Source: Patagioenas fasciata (taxonomy: Eukaryota > Chordata > Aves > Columbiformes > Columbidae). From it: a stretch of 64,000 nt of DNA. Positions 25,801-40,800 of this stretch are shown piece by piece (position 1 is the first letter of the stretch; every line of letters starts with the position of its first letter). The position numbers and the translations under genes were made by a program. The stretch is from contig NC_092520.1 in the NCBI RefSeq assembly GCF_037038585.1, forward strand, positions 16,561,001 through 16,625,000. The letters are read 5' to 3'. The notes beneath the pieces are model-generated. The model was not told the DNA's origin and did not search any database. It was given only the letters and a program-made list of their open reading frames with translations.

Positions 25801-28800
25801 GTTTTTCAAGCATTCAAAATCTGGTCCTGGAGGAAAAGGTCAAATAACATGGGATAATCCTAGAGAACTGGAAGCTTATATCAAAAAACTCCAAGCTGCT
25901 GCTGAACGGCTTTCCACTGAAAACAGAAAACTAAGAAAGTGGCACACAAACTTCATTGAAAAGGTAGATTTTCCAGGTGAAATTTAAATAATCTCTCTTA
26001 TAGCTTGCTTCACCTTTTCCTTCATTTATGTGGTGATAAATGTTTATTATCCTTTAAAATTATTTTAACAGGTTATATCTCTCATGAATATCGATCTACT
26101 TCGGCAGCAGCAGCGTTGGAAAGATGGACTCCAGGAGCTCAGAACTGGTTTTGCCAGCCTTGAGTCACAGGCAGGTTTTCATTATCATATTGCAAATTCT
26201 GAACATTTGACATTTCAATAGTAATCAAGATTTAAGAGTCAAACATAGCATGATTGAATTAATTCAGGTTAAGGAGTTACTAGCTAGGTCAGGAAGACTG
26301 CCTGTGTACTACTTAGTTGATACCAGGTGCGAGGTAAAATCTCAGGTGAGGGGGATGAGGATAATCTTTTTAATGTCATATTAGTAATGGAAGAAGAAGA
26401 ACACTTGGTCAGATGATAGGAGTTAAGTGAAAAAATGGGAAAACTCTAGGTCACCTAGATCAGTTGTGTCTGAGCCATTAACGCGAGGTAAAATAAAGAA
26501 ATTGGTACAGATATGAGTGATCCCCAGGTAGAAAAAAATAAATTTATAAAATTTAGAATTAAAATACATTTCAGCTGGAAATAATGAAAAAGCCGCATTT
26601 TTATTTGTTCACTTATCAACTGCCAGCTTTTAGAATAGAATCATAGAATCATTTTGGTTGGAGAAGACCCTTAAGATCATTGAGTAAGATGATTGAGATT
26701 TTGATAAAGAATATTGTCTTGGCAAGTAACGGGATGATATTACTATCACCTAACCTATTTTGAGGTATTATTCAAGTCAGTTTAATTTTTCCTACAGCCT
26801 TCAGCAATAACAGGGCTATATTCTTAGACAGATGTGGTGTTCTTAGCCATTTTAATGCAAATCCAGATTATTTCATTTGTTAATTCCCAGGCAATAAATG
26901 CAGTATTTTAACTGTATTTTTCTTATAAATTTTTCCATCTTCTCAAGAGAATATGAATAATGAATAAGTGCATTGATTCAGCTTTTGGTCTGTAATTTCT
27001 TTTGCAATTTGGTTTACAAATTTTTATCTTAAAGTCAGCATATTTTCTCAAAGTTCATAATCTAGATCTGCTTTAAGATCCGTTTGAAAATTGTTTTGGT
27101 ATTACAGAATATTTTATATGGTAAATTAACTAAACTGTATTCAGTCATTTTATTTTTGTCCTTGGCAAGAAGTGATAAAATTTAACCTAGTGTATCCTGT
27201 TTTCACCATCCAAAATTACAAGATGGTATAGTCTTACTGCTGTTGTCATCAGGATTTTACATATTTCTTTAAACCCCTTATTTATAATTGTCTTAAGGCT
27301 TAAGTGAAACAATTGAAAATTTTTGTAGTCTCTGGAATCTTTCTTCTGGAAGAATTCATCTGGGCAGCCTTGAATTGCAGTGCAGACGTGTAGCTTCCTG
27401 CAGCAGCCTTGTCCTGCCTCCAGAACCCTACCTAAAAATCTCTGTCCCATTAAATAAGAACCTGGAGGAAGTCTCTAATTTCTTTTTTAACTTTTATGGC
27501 CCTTTTGAAAATCCTTGTATGGTTTACAAGTGACCATTTACAGACTTGAGTGTATGATATAGCTTTACACATTCTTACAGTGCAACGTAAGAGATTGTAA
27601 TTAAAATCTGAATTCTTTAAGATAAAATGTTGTATCTACTCATTTGTTAATGCTGACCTGTGGAAACACACAAGAATTTTCTAAAATACTGTTTAACAGT
27701 TAGCTTCTATATCATAGGAAAATAAAAGGTGTGGTACAGGTTTAGATCTCTCAGCCAGACAGCTCTATGTCTGATTTCTAGCAGAGTCCCCTGCAGTTTA
27801 GAGTAACCTTGAGGCATCTCATAGTGAACCAATGGGAGATGAACCTCAGTGAAGCTGTTATGCTGAACGGCCATAGAGACTGCTTTGATTTGGATATCTT
27901 TTTTATTCCTATATTCATTCAAAATAAATTTAATAGCTCTAGATCTTCTTAATATTCAAACTGGTATTAGAATCATAGAATACCTTGAGTTGGAAGTGGC
28001 CCATAAGGACCACCAAGTACAACTCCCTGCTCCTTGAAGGACAACCCAAAACTAAAGCATATGACCAAGAGTGTTGCCCAGACACTCCTTGAACTCTGAC
28101 AGGCTTGGCACTGTGACCACTTCCCTGGGGAACCTGTTCTGGTGGTGTGATACTTCTTTGAATTTTACTAAGATCCTGGTCTTTGGCATTTTGTGCTCAG
28201 TTTCAGATTATAATTATGGTTTGAGGAATAAAATAAACATTGTTAAATTTTAGGGTTTCAAATCGTGTGATATGAAAGCTTGGAGACAGCACTGGAATCA
28301 TCAACTTTACAAAGCTCTGGAGCATCAATACCAAATGGGCTTGGAAGCACTCAATGAGAATTTACCAGAAATAAATATTGATCTAACATTCAGGTAAGAT
28401 TTTTTTTTTCACATTAAGAAAGTATTCTGTCTCAGATTACACTCAAATGTTAGTTTTTGTATGATTTATTTCACCTTTTAGGCAAGGCTGGTTGCAATTC
28501 AGACCTCCTTTTGAAGAAGTACGAGCTAGATATTATAGAGAAATGAAGAGATTCATCTCCATTCCAAATCAGTTTAGGGGAGTAAGTGAAGCAGAAGAAG
28601 AGTCTATATTCACTGTTATGACTGAAAGAAATGCAAATGGATTTCTGACTGCTTTCAGTAAAGCAGAGGATTTGTTCAGAAGGCTGACAGAAGTTTCTGA
28701 TCAATTCAAGGTATTTTCAAGATTTGACTGACTCATACTTTTTTTTTTTTCCTCTAAGATTTGCATCATTTTAAGCTTCAGACATTCTAGAGGTAGCTAA

Positions 28801-31800
28801 GCAATGTCATTTGTGCATTTTTCTCATTTTCTGCAGGGCATATAAGCAAAAGCTTAGTAAGTCCATCCATGTTAAGCCAGCTACTTAATCACATACTCAT
28901 TTTGAAGCATATGCACAGTTCCCATTGAAAGGTCAATATTATAGCTACCTTTTTACTCGTGTTCAAGATCTGTTTTGATTGTCCTTAAATGTGTGAACAT
29001 GTCAAACCATTTGTATCTCCTGATTTTTGCACTAAGAGAATCTGTAGGTAATTGAAGGAGCCAAAGGTTAAAGATAATCTAGCTTGAAAACATTATGTAA
29101 GTATTTTAATGTTATTGAGAAATGGACTTTTTTAGTCTGGATTTTTTTTTTTTTTTTCCATGAAATCAAAAATAATGTTGAAAAGGAATGGATTGTAATT
29201 GGCCAAGTAGACATGGAAACCCTGGTGAATACACATCTCTCTAGCAAACAGGATTGGGAAAAAAACTTCAAAGCATTAAAAGTGAGAGGGAAAGAAGCAG
29301 AACGTCTTCCAAGGTAAAGTGTAACTCTATTCTTTTTTTCGAGTAATTTATTCTGTGAGATACTTTAAAGGTAGTAGTAAAACAGAAATATTCTTTTTAC
29401 TTGGAGTTATACATAACATTTAAAGGGTTTTTGAAATATTGATGTACTTACAAAATGTTTAGATTTTTGTTTTTCAGTTTTATTTTTAAACACTTTTTAT
29501 ATTGAAACACTTATTTTATCTGCACAGCCTTCTCTGGAAACTCAAAATTCATGACTGATTCTGAATTATTGCAAAACACAGTGATATATTAACAATTCTT
29601 TTAGCTAAGTCCTGTATGTGTGGAGTATATGTAGCTATTTGGAACAGACTTAGTAAATATAATTCTTGCATTTAAATACTTGGTTACCTCCTATAGCTTA
29701 CTGTTTAAGATATGCTAGTGTAGGCTTTTATTCTTACATATATTCACATGGAATTCAGTGTATTGCGTGGTTAGAGTTCACTAATGAAAGTGGTGGGAAT
29801 GATGTTCAGAGCAAGTAAAAAGAGGTGACACTTCACATAGGAAAATGGAATGGTGGAACTTGTTGGCTAGGTGGTATTCTGAGACTGTGATGAATAGAAG
29901 AGAAATTGGCTGAAGTGTCTTATAGCCAGAAACCACATGTGGTTATGAAGTGCCATGGGCTGGAAATGATTGGTGTTGAGGGTGGATACTCAGGAAGGTA
30001 TCAAATAAGGCAGCCGTGTTCTTAGTGTTTTTTAGGCATCTTACTTAGAGTCACTGTGAGATATTAGATTTAGGGTCTTGATATGACTCACTGTGGCTTT
30101 TCTTATGTTCTTAGGACTATTGAAGCTTGGGTTAGTACATTTTCATGGAGATTAGAGATTTAAAGACTATGACTGTACAAATAATTAAACTATTTTTCTT
30201 TTTTGAGTATAGAAATTTAGTGACATTATGAATTGGAACTTAGTGACATTGTTTGAAGGAGCAGAGCATTAGTCCCCATAAAACTGCACATATGTGCCTA
30301 ATGGTTATAAATATTTAAATATTATGAGTAATTTTCCCAATAAACTATGACTTTTATTTGTAAAATTATGAAGGAAATTTTGTCTTATTAGGCTACAAAA
30401 TCAGGGTAAACTATAGATGTCCATAGATCTTAGAGATATTGACTCATAAGTCTACTACGGAATATTTACCAATTTTTAATATTTTGTCTTGAAGCACCAT
30501 CAGGATAGATTGTTTAACTGTTAACTGCAACCCTGTGAAAACTGTCATTGATGATTTCATCCAGAAGTTGTATGATGTTCTTGTTATTTCTTTGAAAAGA
30601 TCTATTCAAGGTAAATAGCTTTAATAAATAATCTTTTTTTTTGGTTACTGTTGACCTTGTGGACATTTGCGTTAATGTAAATACTCTTTTTATATAAGAG
30701 ATATTTTACTCTTTGGCACATTGAGCTGCACAAATCACAGTGCAGAGAGAGTAATTTGTCACTAATTTTTCACTGCAGGCCTAACCTAAGACCCCTTGAT
30801 GTCCATGAGCATCTTTCGCATTCACTTGTTTGGCCACATCTATTCCAGATGTAAAAACATACATCCAAACATTATTTTACTTGTTTCTTCTGTCTGGAGG
30901 AAAGTTTCTGTGACGTTTGAGGGAGGAAAATTTCTTAGATGTTTAAGAGTAATTGAAGGAGTCAGCATGAAATGTTTTAACTAAGAAATGTTATTAGATT
31001 TTTCTTTCACAATTATAATACTTTATCAGGAGTCTTAAATAATGTAGGCTTATTCCACAGTTACTTTTCACTTGGATTGTCAAAATGCAAAGTATTAAAG
31101 GGTGCAAAATATTTCCCTATTTTTGGGTGATCTATCAATATTTGAAACAGGTAGAAAAATGAAGTAAGGTGCGAAAGGTGAGAAATAACATTGCTTTGTG
31201 CTTTAAATGTAGCAATCAGCACAGGAAACACAGAACAGGGTTTGTGCAGGAAGTGAATTATTTCCATAACCTGAAAGATTGTTTCCTGGAAAATGTATTA
31301 TTTCCTGGAATTGTACAGCTCCTTTCTCAGTACCAAAAAGATCTACCTTGATAGGACAATACAATGTTATAGCTTAATCACTTTTGTTTGTGAGACTTTT
31401 CAATATTTAAAACAAGATGGTTTTAATTTGTGTACTTAAAAACCAAACAAACCCTCTCCCCCAAAAAAACCACGGTTTTTACATCTGTTTTTCTCCATTT
31501 ACCCAAAAAAGACCTATACAGATTTTGAAAATGCATAAATAAATGCCTTAGGTATTTAATTCTCAGAAGAGAGGGACTTTGATACTTATGGTCTATATCA
31601 TACACTGAACACAGTGGATTACATTTCAAAAACTGTGTAAAGACAAACATGCAATTTTTTTGGAAGCAGCATTTAAGGTTGGGGTCTACAATTTTTTCAG
31701 CAAATATTTTGTGTACATTTGTCCCGTCCCACTCAGTGGGGTGAGGACAGGGTTAACGTTTATTATCTTCTGTACAGTAATGGGGAGGTATGAGAATTAT

Positions 31801-34800
31801 TCAACAGAAATATTTAATATTCAATTATTACTTAAAACTTGGTGGAAATATGAGATAGTGACTTGGCAAAAGCTTGTAACTATGTCACAAAATTTAACAA
31901 GGCTTCAACAACAAAACTCACAATGATATTACCCTTATATGCCCTGAATAAAGTTAGAGAGAAAGAGAGAGAGAGATCAGAAGAAAGATTTCACCACTCC
32001 AAAGGTTGGTTGATCAAGCGATCCACCCTGTAATTCTCAGGGTGGTGGGTGCAATGCAATGCCATATCCCGAGTGAGAAGTTTTAAATACTTCAGTGCAT
32101 TTGCATGCGGGATAGGAGAGGGTGCCTCATCTCCTCCCTCTGCTTGCTCCTCATGCTAATTAAGGAGATTGTTCCAGAAGTGAGTCAGTTGGTCCCAGAA
32201 GTGAGTCAGTTGGTCCTCTAGGGATAGCTGGTGATTTGTGATTTCCGCCTAGCTCCTCAAACATGATTGACGCCTTTGTCTCGAAGGTTGGTGCCTTTAT
32301 TTTGCAAAGAATAGGTTGGCCTTGAGGAAGAGGTATTGTCCTGCCTCTGCAGCTCTTATTTCTTCTTTGCTGCCAGAAGCTGCAAAACCAATTGTTTAAG
32401 GCATAAAAGGTGCATACCTTGTCCATCAAAACATTATCATATCTTATGACAATGTTCTATCACAGTACATTTCTCTGACTTGCATATTTATTACTACAAG
32501 TATTTTCTCCATGATAATTTTGTTTTCCGCTTTTCTTTTTATAGCTCACCTACATGATGTTTCTTCATTTCTCACTGATGCCATGGAAACATTAGTGATT
32601 AGGCCTCAGACTGTAGATGAAATAGCGGAAGACAATTTAAAATATTTAAACCTACATGAACGAAAAGAAGGGGTAAGATACTATTTTATCATATTGAGAA
32701 CAGCTATAAAAAATGCAACTGTGTTCCAGTATAGAAACTTGTATTTAATATAGCTAGCTTTAAACACGTGTTAGTCCATGTAGTACAGTATTTTCTCTCT
32801 AGCAGTAAAGTATCTGCCTATGGAAAAATACGGAATATCCTCTGGTAAAGTGTAGGTCAATCACCCATTAAATCTCATTAAATGAAGGACCACCTGCCCT
32901 CTGTTAACTTTATACCATTTAAATGTTACAAGAGAAGAGATATGGAGCAATCAGTACCTGTTCTTCCTCTTCGTGACACGTGATTGTATGGTTGTTTGTT
33001 GTGTCCTGTATCAGCCGTCTCTTTTCTAGATTGAGAAGTTTCAGTTTACCAAATCTTTTTTTATACATAAGCCCATCCATAAGTTTGATCATCCTTGTTG
33101 CCCTTCAGTAAGTCTTTTCTAGTTTTGCAATGATCTTTTCCAAGGCACCAACAGAATTTTGCACAGTTCTTAAGATATGAAAAAAACATGGATTTGTATG
33201 ATGAAGTAACAATTTTATTTCTTTTATTCTCTTTGTTATCTTTGTGACTCCTAACATTTGATTTACTTCCTACTGCTCAGATTAAGCAGGCATTTTTTTA
33301 AAACCGGCTGCCATAACCCAAGTTATCAATCCTGAACTGCAGTTATTAGCTTAGAACTCAACTTGTACGTATGTTATTTATTTTTTCATATATAAGTCAC
33401 TTGATGGTTATCTACTTGAATTTTGTTTGTCATCAGTATTTTCAGTCACTGTTTCTTAGAATCATAGACTAGTTTGCGTTGGAAGGGACCTTTAAAGGTC
33501 ATCTAGTGTAAATGCCCTACAATGAAAAAGGACATCCTCAACTAGATCAGATTTCTGAGAGGCCTCTCTGGGAAAGCTCTTCCAGTGTTTCAGCACCTTC
33601 CTTGTAAAAAATTTTCTCCTTGTATCTGGTCTGAATCTCCCTTCTTTTCATTTAAAACCATTACCTCTTGTCCCATCACTAAGGATGTATTAAAAAATCT
33701 GCAGAGCAGAGGGGCAGAATCACCTCCCTTGACCTGCTGGCCACGCTGCTTTTGATGTAGCCCAAGATACCATTGGTCTTCTGGGCTGCAAGGTCACATT
33801 GCTGGCTCATGTCCAATCTTTCATCCACCAGTACCCTCAAGTCCTTCGCAGGGCTGCTCTCAATCCCTTCATCCCCCAGCCTATATTGATACCGGGGGTT
33901 GCTCAGACCCAGCTGCAGGACCTTGCACTTGGCCTTGTTGAGCCTCATGATGTTCGCATAGGCCCACTTCTTGAACTTGTCCAGGTCCCTCTGGATGGCA
34001 TCCTGTCCATCAGGTGTGTCAGCTCAGCTTGATATCATCTGCAAATTTGATGAAGGTGCATTTGATCTCACTGTATGTTTTTGAAGATATCTGCAATGGG
34101 ATTCAGTTCTAAATGAATGCATCTGAGTTAGGGTGTGTATGTGGAGGTGTCTGCAGCATGTGCAGTTCATATACTCAGTGGAGGTCTGGTTTGGTTGCCT
34201 GCATGTACAGTTCCAGAATTATCAGCTTCATTGCCCTTCTCTGAACTTTCTTCAGCACTGTTTTGGTCTCAAATCTAAAACATAGCGCCATATGAGCTGC
34301 CATGATGAAAATGAACCACGCCAACCAGACCCAGCAAACGTAGATACGTATTTACTGAATTCTGTCTACTCTGAATCTGGTTGAGTGAATCTCTGCAATA
34401 AATAGAGGCATTTATCTGTTTCATAGTAAGCATTCACTTCTGTGTATCTCATGTCAAGATCAAGATTTAGAATTTCTCTAAATACATCAAATACTATTTT
34501 TTCCAATGTTTTAATGTTATTCTATAAAGAGTATTAAAAAAGCAGCTGTGTATATTGAGATATAATCTGTGCATGTGCCATCTGTGATTCTTATGTATTT
34601 GCTTATAGTTTCGATAAACAGGATTTGATGATTTTTTACATACACACAGATTTCTTTTTAATCTCTTTGAATTTAGATTTTTCTCCTTTTTCAAGAGGCT
34701 GAAGATAAAAACAAACTTTTGCGAACTGTGGCTGGTGCAGGTTTGGACACTATCAGTAACCTAAGAGCTACATGGGATAAATTTGAACTCATGATGGAAA

Positions 34801-37800
34801 GCCACCAGCTTATGATTGCAGAACAGGTAACAATGAAAGATTAATATTTTACCTAAAAATCTTGAAATTATTTTGAATAAACCTAGAGAAAGATTTTTTT
34901 TTCCTAGATTAAATCCATAAATGTTCTCACTTTAGTGTTAACACCAACATTACTGAATTGAGGGATGACCTTTAAAGAAGGAATATTTAAACTGCTTAAA
35001 CAATAACTGGGTGAATCTTCTGTTGAACTGATGCTGAAATGAATGTCCTAATGTTATAATTCTGTTGCAAATAACTTTCTGGAGACAAATGGCTTAATGA
35101 ATGCAATGGTTAACTGAGGAAAATGGGCTAACAGTTAAAATATAGCTTTTTTTGTTATTTTAGCGTGTGTTTAATACCAATGTTTGTTTGTTTGTTTGTT
35201 TTTAATTTGTTAAACTGTGCAATTCTGTAGTTTCAGTCCATAGGCAAATTCCAGAACTCATTTGAAGTACTACTGAAGATATCAATATGTCATGCAAATA
35301 TAGCAATTTTACTGTGTGCTATACGATCCAGGCTAAATAAGTAGCATAGGCCAAATAAAAAGGTGTGAAATACCAGCATAAAAAATGAATGCTCTCTTTT
35401 TCAGGAAAAAAACCTCAGAAGAATAAAGGTGAACTATTTCTTAGGGTATTATAAGAAGTTATTTTAATTTTGATCAAGTTGTAGTTACCAAGTTTTGATC
35501 AAGTTTTGAAGTTGATCATAGTTGTAATTATGAACCATTGAAGGAATTTACTTTTAAGTTTTGCTTTACAGATTGAAATGATGAAAGGAAATGTGATTTT
35601 GCATATTAATATATATCTTCAAGACCTGGAAAAGTTTAAAGCTCGTTGGGATCAGCTAAAGCCAAGTGATGATGTCATTGAAACAGGAGACCAGGATGTG
35701 CTTGAGAAAAGTGCTCAGATCATAAAGGAAAAAAAGAAAGAATTTGATGAGCTTGAAATGGTGAAAGAAAAACTCATGTATGTTTATTTCCCTGTATACA
35801 TTACTCATTAATGTATGGATCTTTTGCAGCAATAGTGTGTCTGAAGATGATAACTAAATTTTATCACAACAAAGAATATAAGGAATTAGTTTTATTTATA
35901 TTACATGTTTTTCATTAGTTTTTCAGGGTCCTTTTTGTACATTTTACATAGCATGAATTTGTTGAGCTGCATTTTTTTGAGTTCTTTTGGATTGAAAAAT
36001 TCAAGAAGTCTCTTAAGCTTTCAAGTAAGGGAATCTGTACACTGACAGCTTGATTCTGACTTCCGAAGTTCTCACTAAGAGAAGTTTTGGGGTGTTGGTC
36101 CAAGAGGGAGGGGGAGTTATTGCTTCAACTCTGTTGTAACTTTAGTGGGCACGAGCTGACCTCTCCCATTTCTTGAGTGTTTGATCTGATAGACTTTTTT
36201 TCAAAAGGAAAGGATTTTTCTACTGGGTACTTACTGTCATTAAGCTCATTATTGCAAATCTTGAGTGGACAAAGTTTTCTGTTTAAATCCTTAGCTTGAC
36301 ACTTAAATCTGATAGTAAATAAAATTAGCATATTCTTTCTACCTAAGAGGAAGAAACAATTTTTTTTCAGGCTTTATTTTCAGTGGCAGAAAGTAATTAA
36401 TTTTTCTCATAAATATGAAAGAAGTGAAAGTTTATGGAAAATAATTCTGAATAGGGGAGAAGGTCACTGTGTAGGAGAGTTATCCCTGGTATTCTTTTAT
36501 TATTTCTATTTGAGAAGGAACTATAAGGAAATTACAGTTGGCAACAATGTTCTTCAATGAAGCCAATGGCTTTTCTTAAAAAAGTGTAATTATTTCCTTG
36601 TGATACAATCTCTTAGATGATAAATGTAGAGTGGAATAATGTAATGCATGATAAAATGATATTTTTATTCAGTGAAGAATGCCATCATTTCAAATTGGAA
36701 GAGCCGGACTTCTCATTATCAAAAGTAGTATGTCAAGATATTAAGAGTTGTGCAGAAGTCTGGGAGTTGTATGAAGAGTTTTATCAAGGATTTCAGGAAA
36801 AAGCCAAAGAAGATTGGATTACTTTTAGGTATGATTTTGTTACTTTATTTTCATGGACACACACATGTGTTTATAGTACTGCGTTGTTATTACCTTTTTA
36901 TATTTGATTTTCGTGCAGGAGTAAAACATACTTATTTGAAGAATTTTTGTTTAACTGGCATGAAAAAATGAGGAAAATGGAAGAACATTCTGTAATGACA
37001 GTAAAATTGCAAAAAGAAGTGGACAAATATAAAGTAAGATGTTAATCAGGGAAATGGGTATAAAACGAAAAAATGTTTTGGTATTACTGGGTAATATACT
37101 TAATTCCATAGCTCATTTTTCAGTTCTTATTATAAAACCAGTTACAATTTAACAAAATATTTTGTGATACTATTTTTGAACATTTTGCTTATTTTGAGAA
37201 CTTTTAGTTCCTTGCTGTTAGCAGGAGGGTCATTACAGCTTAGATAGACACATTTAGCAATCAGTTTTTCTCGTAGTTATACATCTAAACATTACATTCA
37301 GGAATTGAAAAAAATGGGCTTCAGTTTAAGAATGGTTTTTTTTGTTTGTTTGAATAGCATGTCAGTCTGTAATCAAACAGAGAAAATTTTCATAAAGACT
37401 AAATGGATTCACATAGACATTTTTCCTATAGATGATAATTCCACTCCTAAAATATATAAGAGGAGAACATCTTTCTCCAGACCATTGGCTGGATCTCTTT
37501 CGTCTTCTGGGTCTTCCTCGAGGCACTACACTTGAGAGTTTGTTATTTGGAGATCTGCTAAAAGTGACAGATGCCATTATAGAAAAAGCAACGGAACTTA
37601 AGGTATGAATAATTTCAAATAAAGATATTCTATTTTCTCTTATGGTTTATTTTATGTACTATATCTTGTTCTGTATGCATATTTATATTTCTACTACGAT
37701 AAAATATAATTTACGTTATATTTTTGAGTGAAAAGTTTATAGCAAGCTCTGTAGTTTGAATTGAAATCTATTTATGCTTCTAAATAGGATTTGAATTGTC

Positions 37801-40800
37801 GGGCCCAAGGTGAAGTCACAATCAGAGAAGCATTGCGTGAGCTTGAACTCTGGGGAGTTGGAGCTGTCTTTACATTAACAGATTATGAAGATAGCCAAGG
37901 CAAGACTATCAGACTTATTAAAGACTGGAAAGACATAGTCAACCAAGTTGGAGATCATCGCTGTCTTCTACAGTCCCTCAAGGACTCTCCGTATTACAAA
38001 GGTTTTGAAGATAAAGTGTCTATCTGGGAAAAAAAGCTGGCTGAGTTGGATGAGTATCTGCAAAATTTAAACCAAATTCAAAGGAAATGGGTATATTTGG
38101 AACCAATATTTGGTCGTGGAGCTCTGCCCAAAGAACAGGCTCGTTTTAACAGAGTTGATGAAGACTTCAGGTTAGTGTTGTGGAATGTGACTTTTCTGTT
38201 GTATCTTTGACACATGTAGGCCAGAACATTCTTCATGGTGAAGATATATGGAACAATTGGAATATATAAAGAGATGAAGGGCAGCAACAGGAATTCAGTA
38301 GATATAGGTGTGTGGCAGTGAGATAGGTCCAAATAAAGGTGGTAATGTGGTTTTCATGTAATGGTGTGCATGTGAAGAAGAGAATCACATGAAATGCTGA
38401 AGGTCATGAAACGGTCCAGCAAACACAAAATCAAGATTGTCAACAAAAGCAAAAGTGATGTAATTGTTTTCTCAAGGATCATTTGTTGTTGAAGACAAGG
38501 ACTTTGTTCACTAAGAAAGTACACAGATAGACTTCTGGGAGAAACAGATGGTTTATTTGTTCCAAACAAGTCAAGGAGATAAAAGGGGAGGAGATTTTAG
38601 AAAGAAATGTTTTATTATCTGTCTTTATTTGAGTTAAAATGACCTTTTAGGGGGAAATAGAAGTCAAGAGTTGAATTTTTTTGGTTTTGGGTAGAGAAAT
38701 TTTAGCAAGAAGAAGTTGTTATTCAATTACATTGAAGAGACATTGATGTAATTTCTGAAACGTTTAATAATTAATACTGAAAACTGAAGGTTACGTAAGT
38801 GATTTACCCATGCTTTAGTTTTTATTTACATAACTAAATGTATATAATATTCAGTTTAAAACTGTAATGGTTGTTTTATGAATTATTCAATTTTTTTCTG
38901 TCAAGATCCATTATGTCAGAAATCAAGAGTGACAATAGAGTAATATCACTGAATGCCCGGACAGGAGTAAGAAATATCTTAATTACCATACTTGACCAAC
39001 TTCAGAGATGTCAGAAATCTTTGAATGAATTTTTGGAGGTACAGTTGACATTAATATAGTTTTCTATAAAGAAAGACAATGAGTTTGACTTTAAATTAAC
39101 AAAACTGATTTGTTTTTATGTAGGAAAAGCGCTCAGCATTTCCAAGATTCTATTTCATTGGAGATGATGACTTATTAGAAATTTTAGGACAGTCCACGAA
39201 TCCTCTGGTTATCCAGTCTCATCTTAAGAAACTTTTTGCTGGTAATGCATTAACCTTCATTTGTGAAATGTACTCATTTAGAAAATAAGTTCTTCAATGC
39301 TAAATAATCTGTTGCAGACTTTTTTCCTGTCTTTCTGCTATTAGACACTAAGAAATTAATGTTTGACTTTAACAATACATAACTTCATTGCTGTTTTCTG
39401 ATTCATAGGCATTAATAGTGTGAGCTTTGATGAAGAATTTAGGTACATAGTTGCCATGAAGTCTGTAGAAGGAGAAACTGTGCCACTTAGAAATAAAGTT
39501 CTTCTGTCAAATGATGTGGAGGTAAGAAAATCACATCCAAGTATAGTTCAGGCATCTTTGAGAAATTATTTTGTAATGTAACTTTTGAGGTTTTTTCATC
39601 TCTTTGTCAGGTGTGGCTGAACAGTTTGGCTTTGGAGATGAAGGAGACCCTGAAAAAAATGTTAATTGACTGTGTTGATGCTGGAAAAAAATCACAAGGT
39701 TCAATTGATCCATCGCTCTTTCCTTCCCAGGTAGTAGTTGATCCAGTAATGCCACTGTGTAGTCTTAGATTTACCAAATATGTTATTTTTTGAAGTCTCA
39801 TAAAGAAGTGCACATATGAATTTGGAAAAAAATAATTTCAAACAAAACCATGTTATTAATTTATAGTATAGAGAAATTCTTAAAAAACAGGCTCTTATAA
39901 TTCTTTTGTAAACATTTGAAATACTCAAGTCTTTTACATGGCACCCAATCTATTATAACATCCATCTATTTATTAAATTTGATGTACCTCTTGATCTTAG
40001 TTGTTAGTGAATTTTACATGCAGGGCAACTAAGACTTAGTAATATAAAAAGTCCTTTTTGGATCTGATTAAAATATACTTTCTCCACATAGGCCATATAA
40101 GGAGAAATAGTCGTGAACATGAAATTCTTCTATGCAATTTTGACCAATAGCACAGAGAATCACACAGAATCACAGAATGGTTGTGGTGGGAAGGGACCTC
40201 TAGAGATCATCTGGTCCAACCCCCTGCTCCAGCGGGTCCACCTATAGCCAGTTCACCCCGAACCATGTCCAGATGGCTTTTAAATGTCTCCAAGAATGGA
40301 GACTCCACCATCTCCCTGGGCAACCTATTCCAGTGCTCAGTCACTCTCAGAGTAAAAAAGTGTTCAGACGAAGCCTCCTGTGCCCATTGCCTCTTGTTCA
40401 GTCGCTGGGCACCTCTGGAAAGAGCCTGGCTCCATTGTTTAAATGTTCACTTCAGGTATTTATAGAAATATATAAGATCGTCCCTGAGCCTTCTCTTCTT
40501 CAGGTTGAACAGCTCTCTCAACCTTTCCTCATAGGAGAGATGCATCAGTCCCTTAATCATCTTTGTGACCTTTCACTGGACTATGTCTGATAAAGCACCT
40601 GTCTTTATTGGCTCCTCTGTCACTTGGAAGAGTAAGTTGTCATCAGTGAGCTCCAGGAACCTCCTGGATTGCTTATGTCCTGCTGTGTTGCCCCTCCAGC
40701 AAGTATTGGGGTGGTGAATGTCCCCTGTGATGACCAGGGCTTGTGAATATGAGGCTGCTTCTACTTGTCCCTAGAGGACCTCATCCACTTACTCTTCCTA

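Noticed and set aside
34696..34826. A shorter exon 21 starting after TTTTTCAAG
   Set aside because: It would drop IFLLFQ, which corresponds to ILPLFQ in mammals, and would break phase with exon 20. The upstream TTTAG acceptor fits both.
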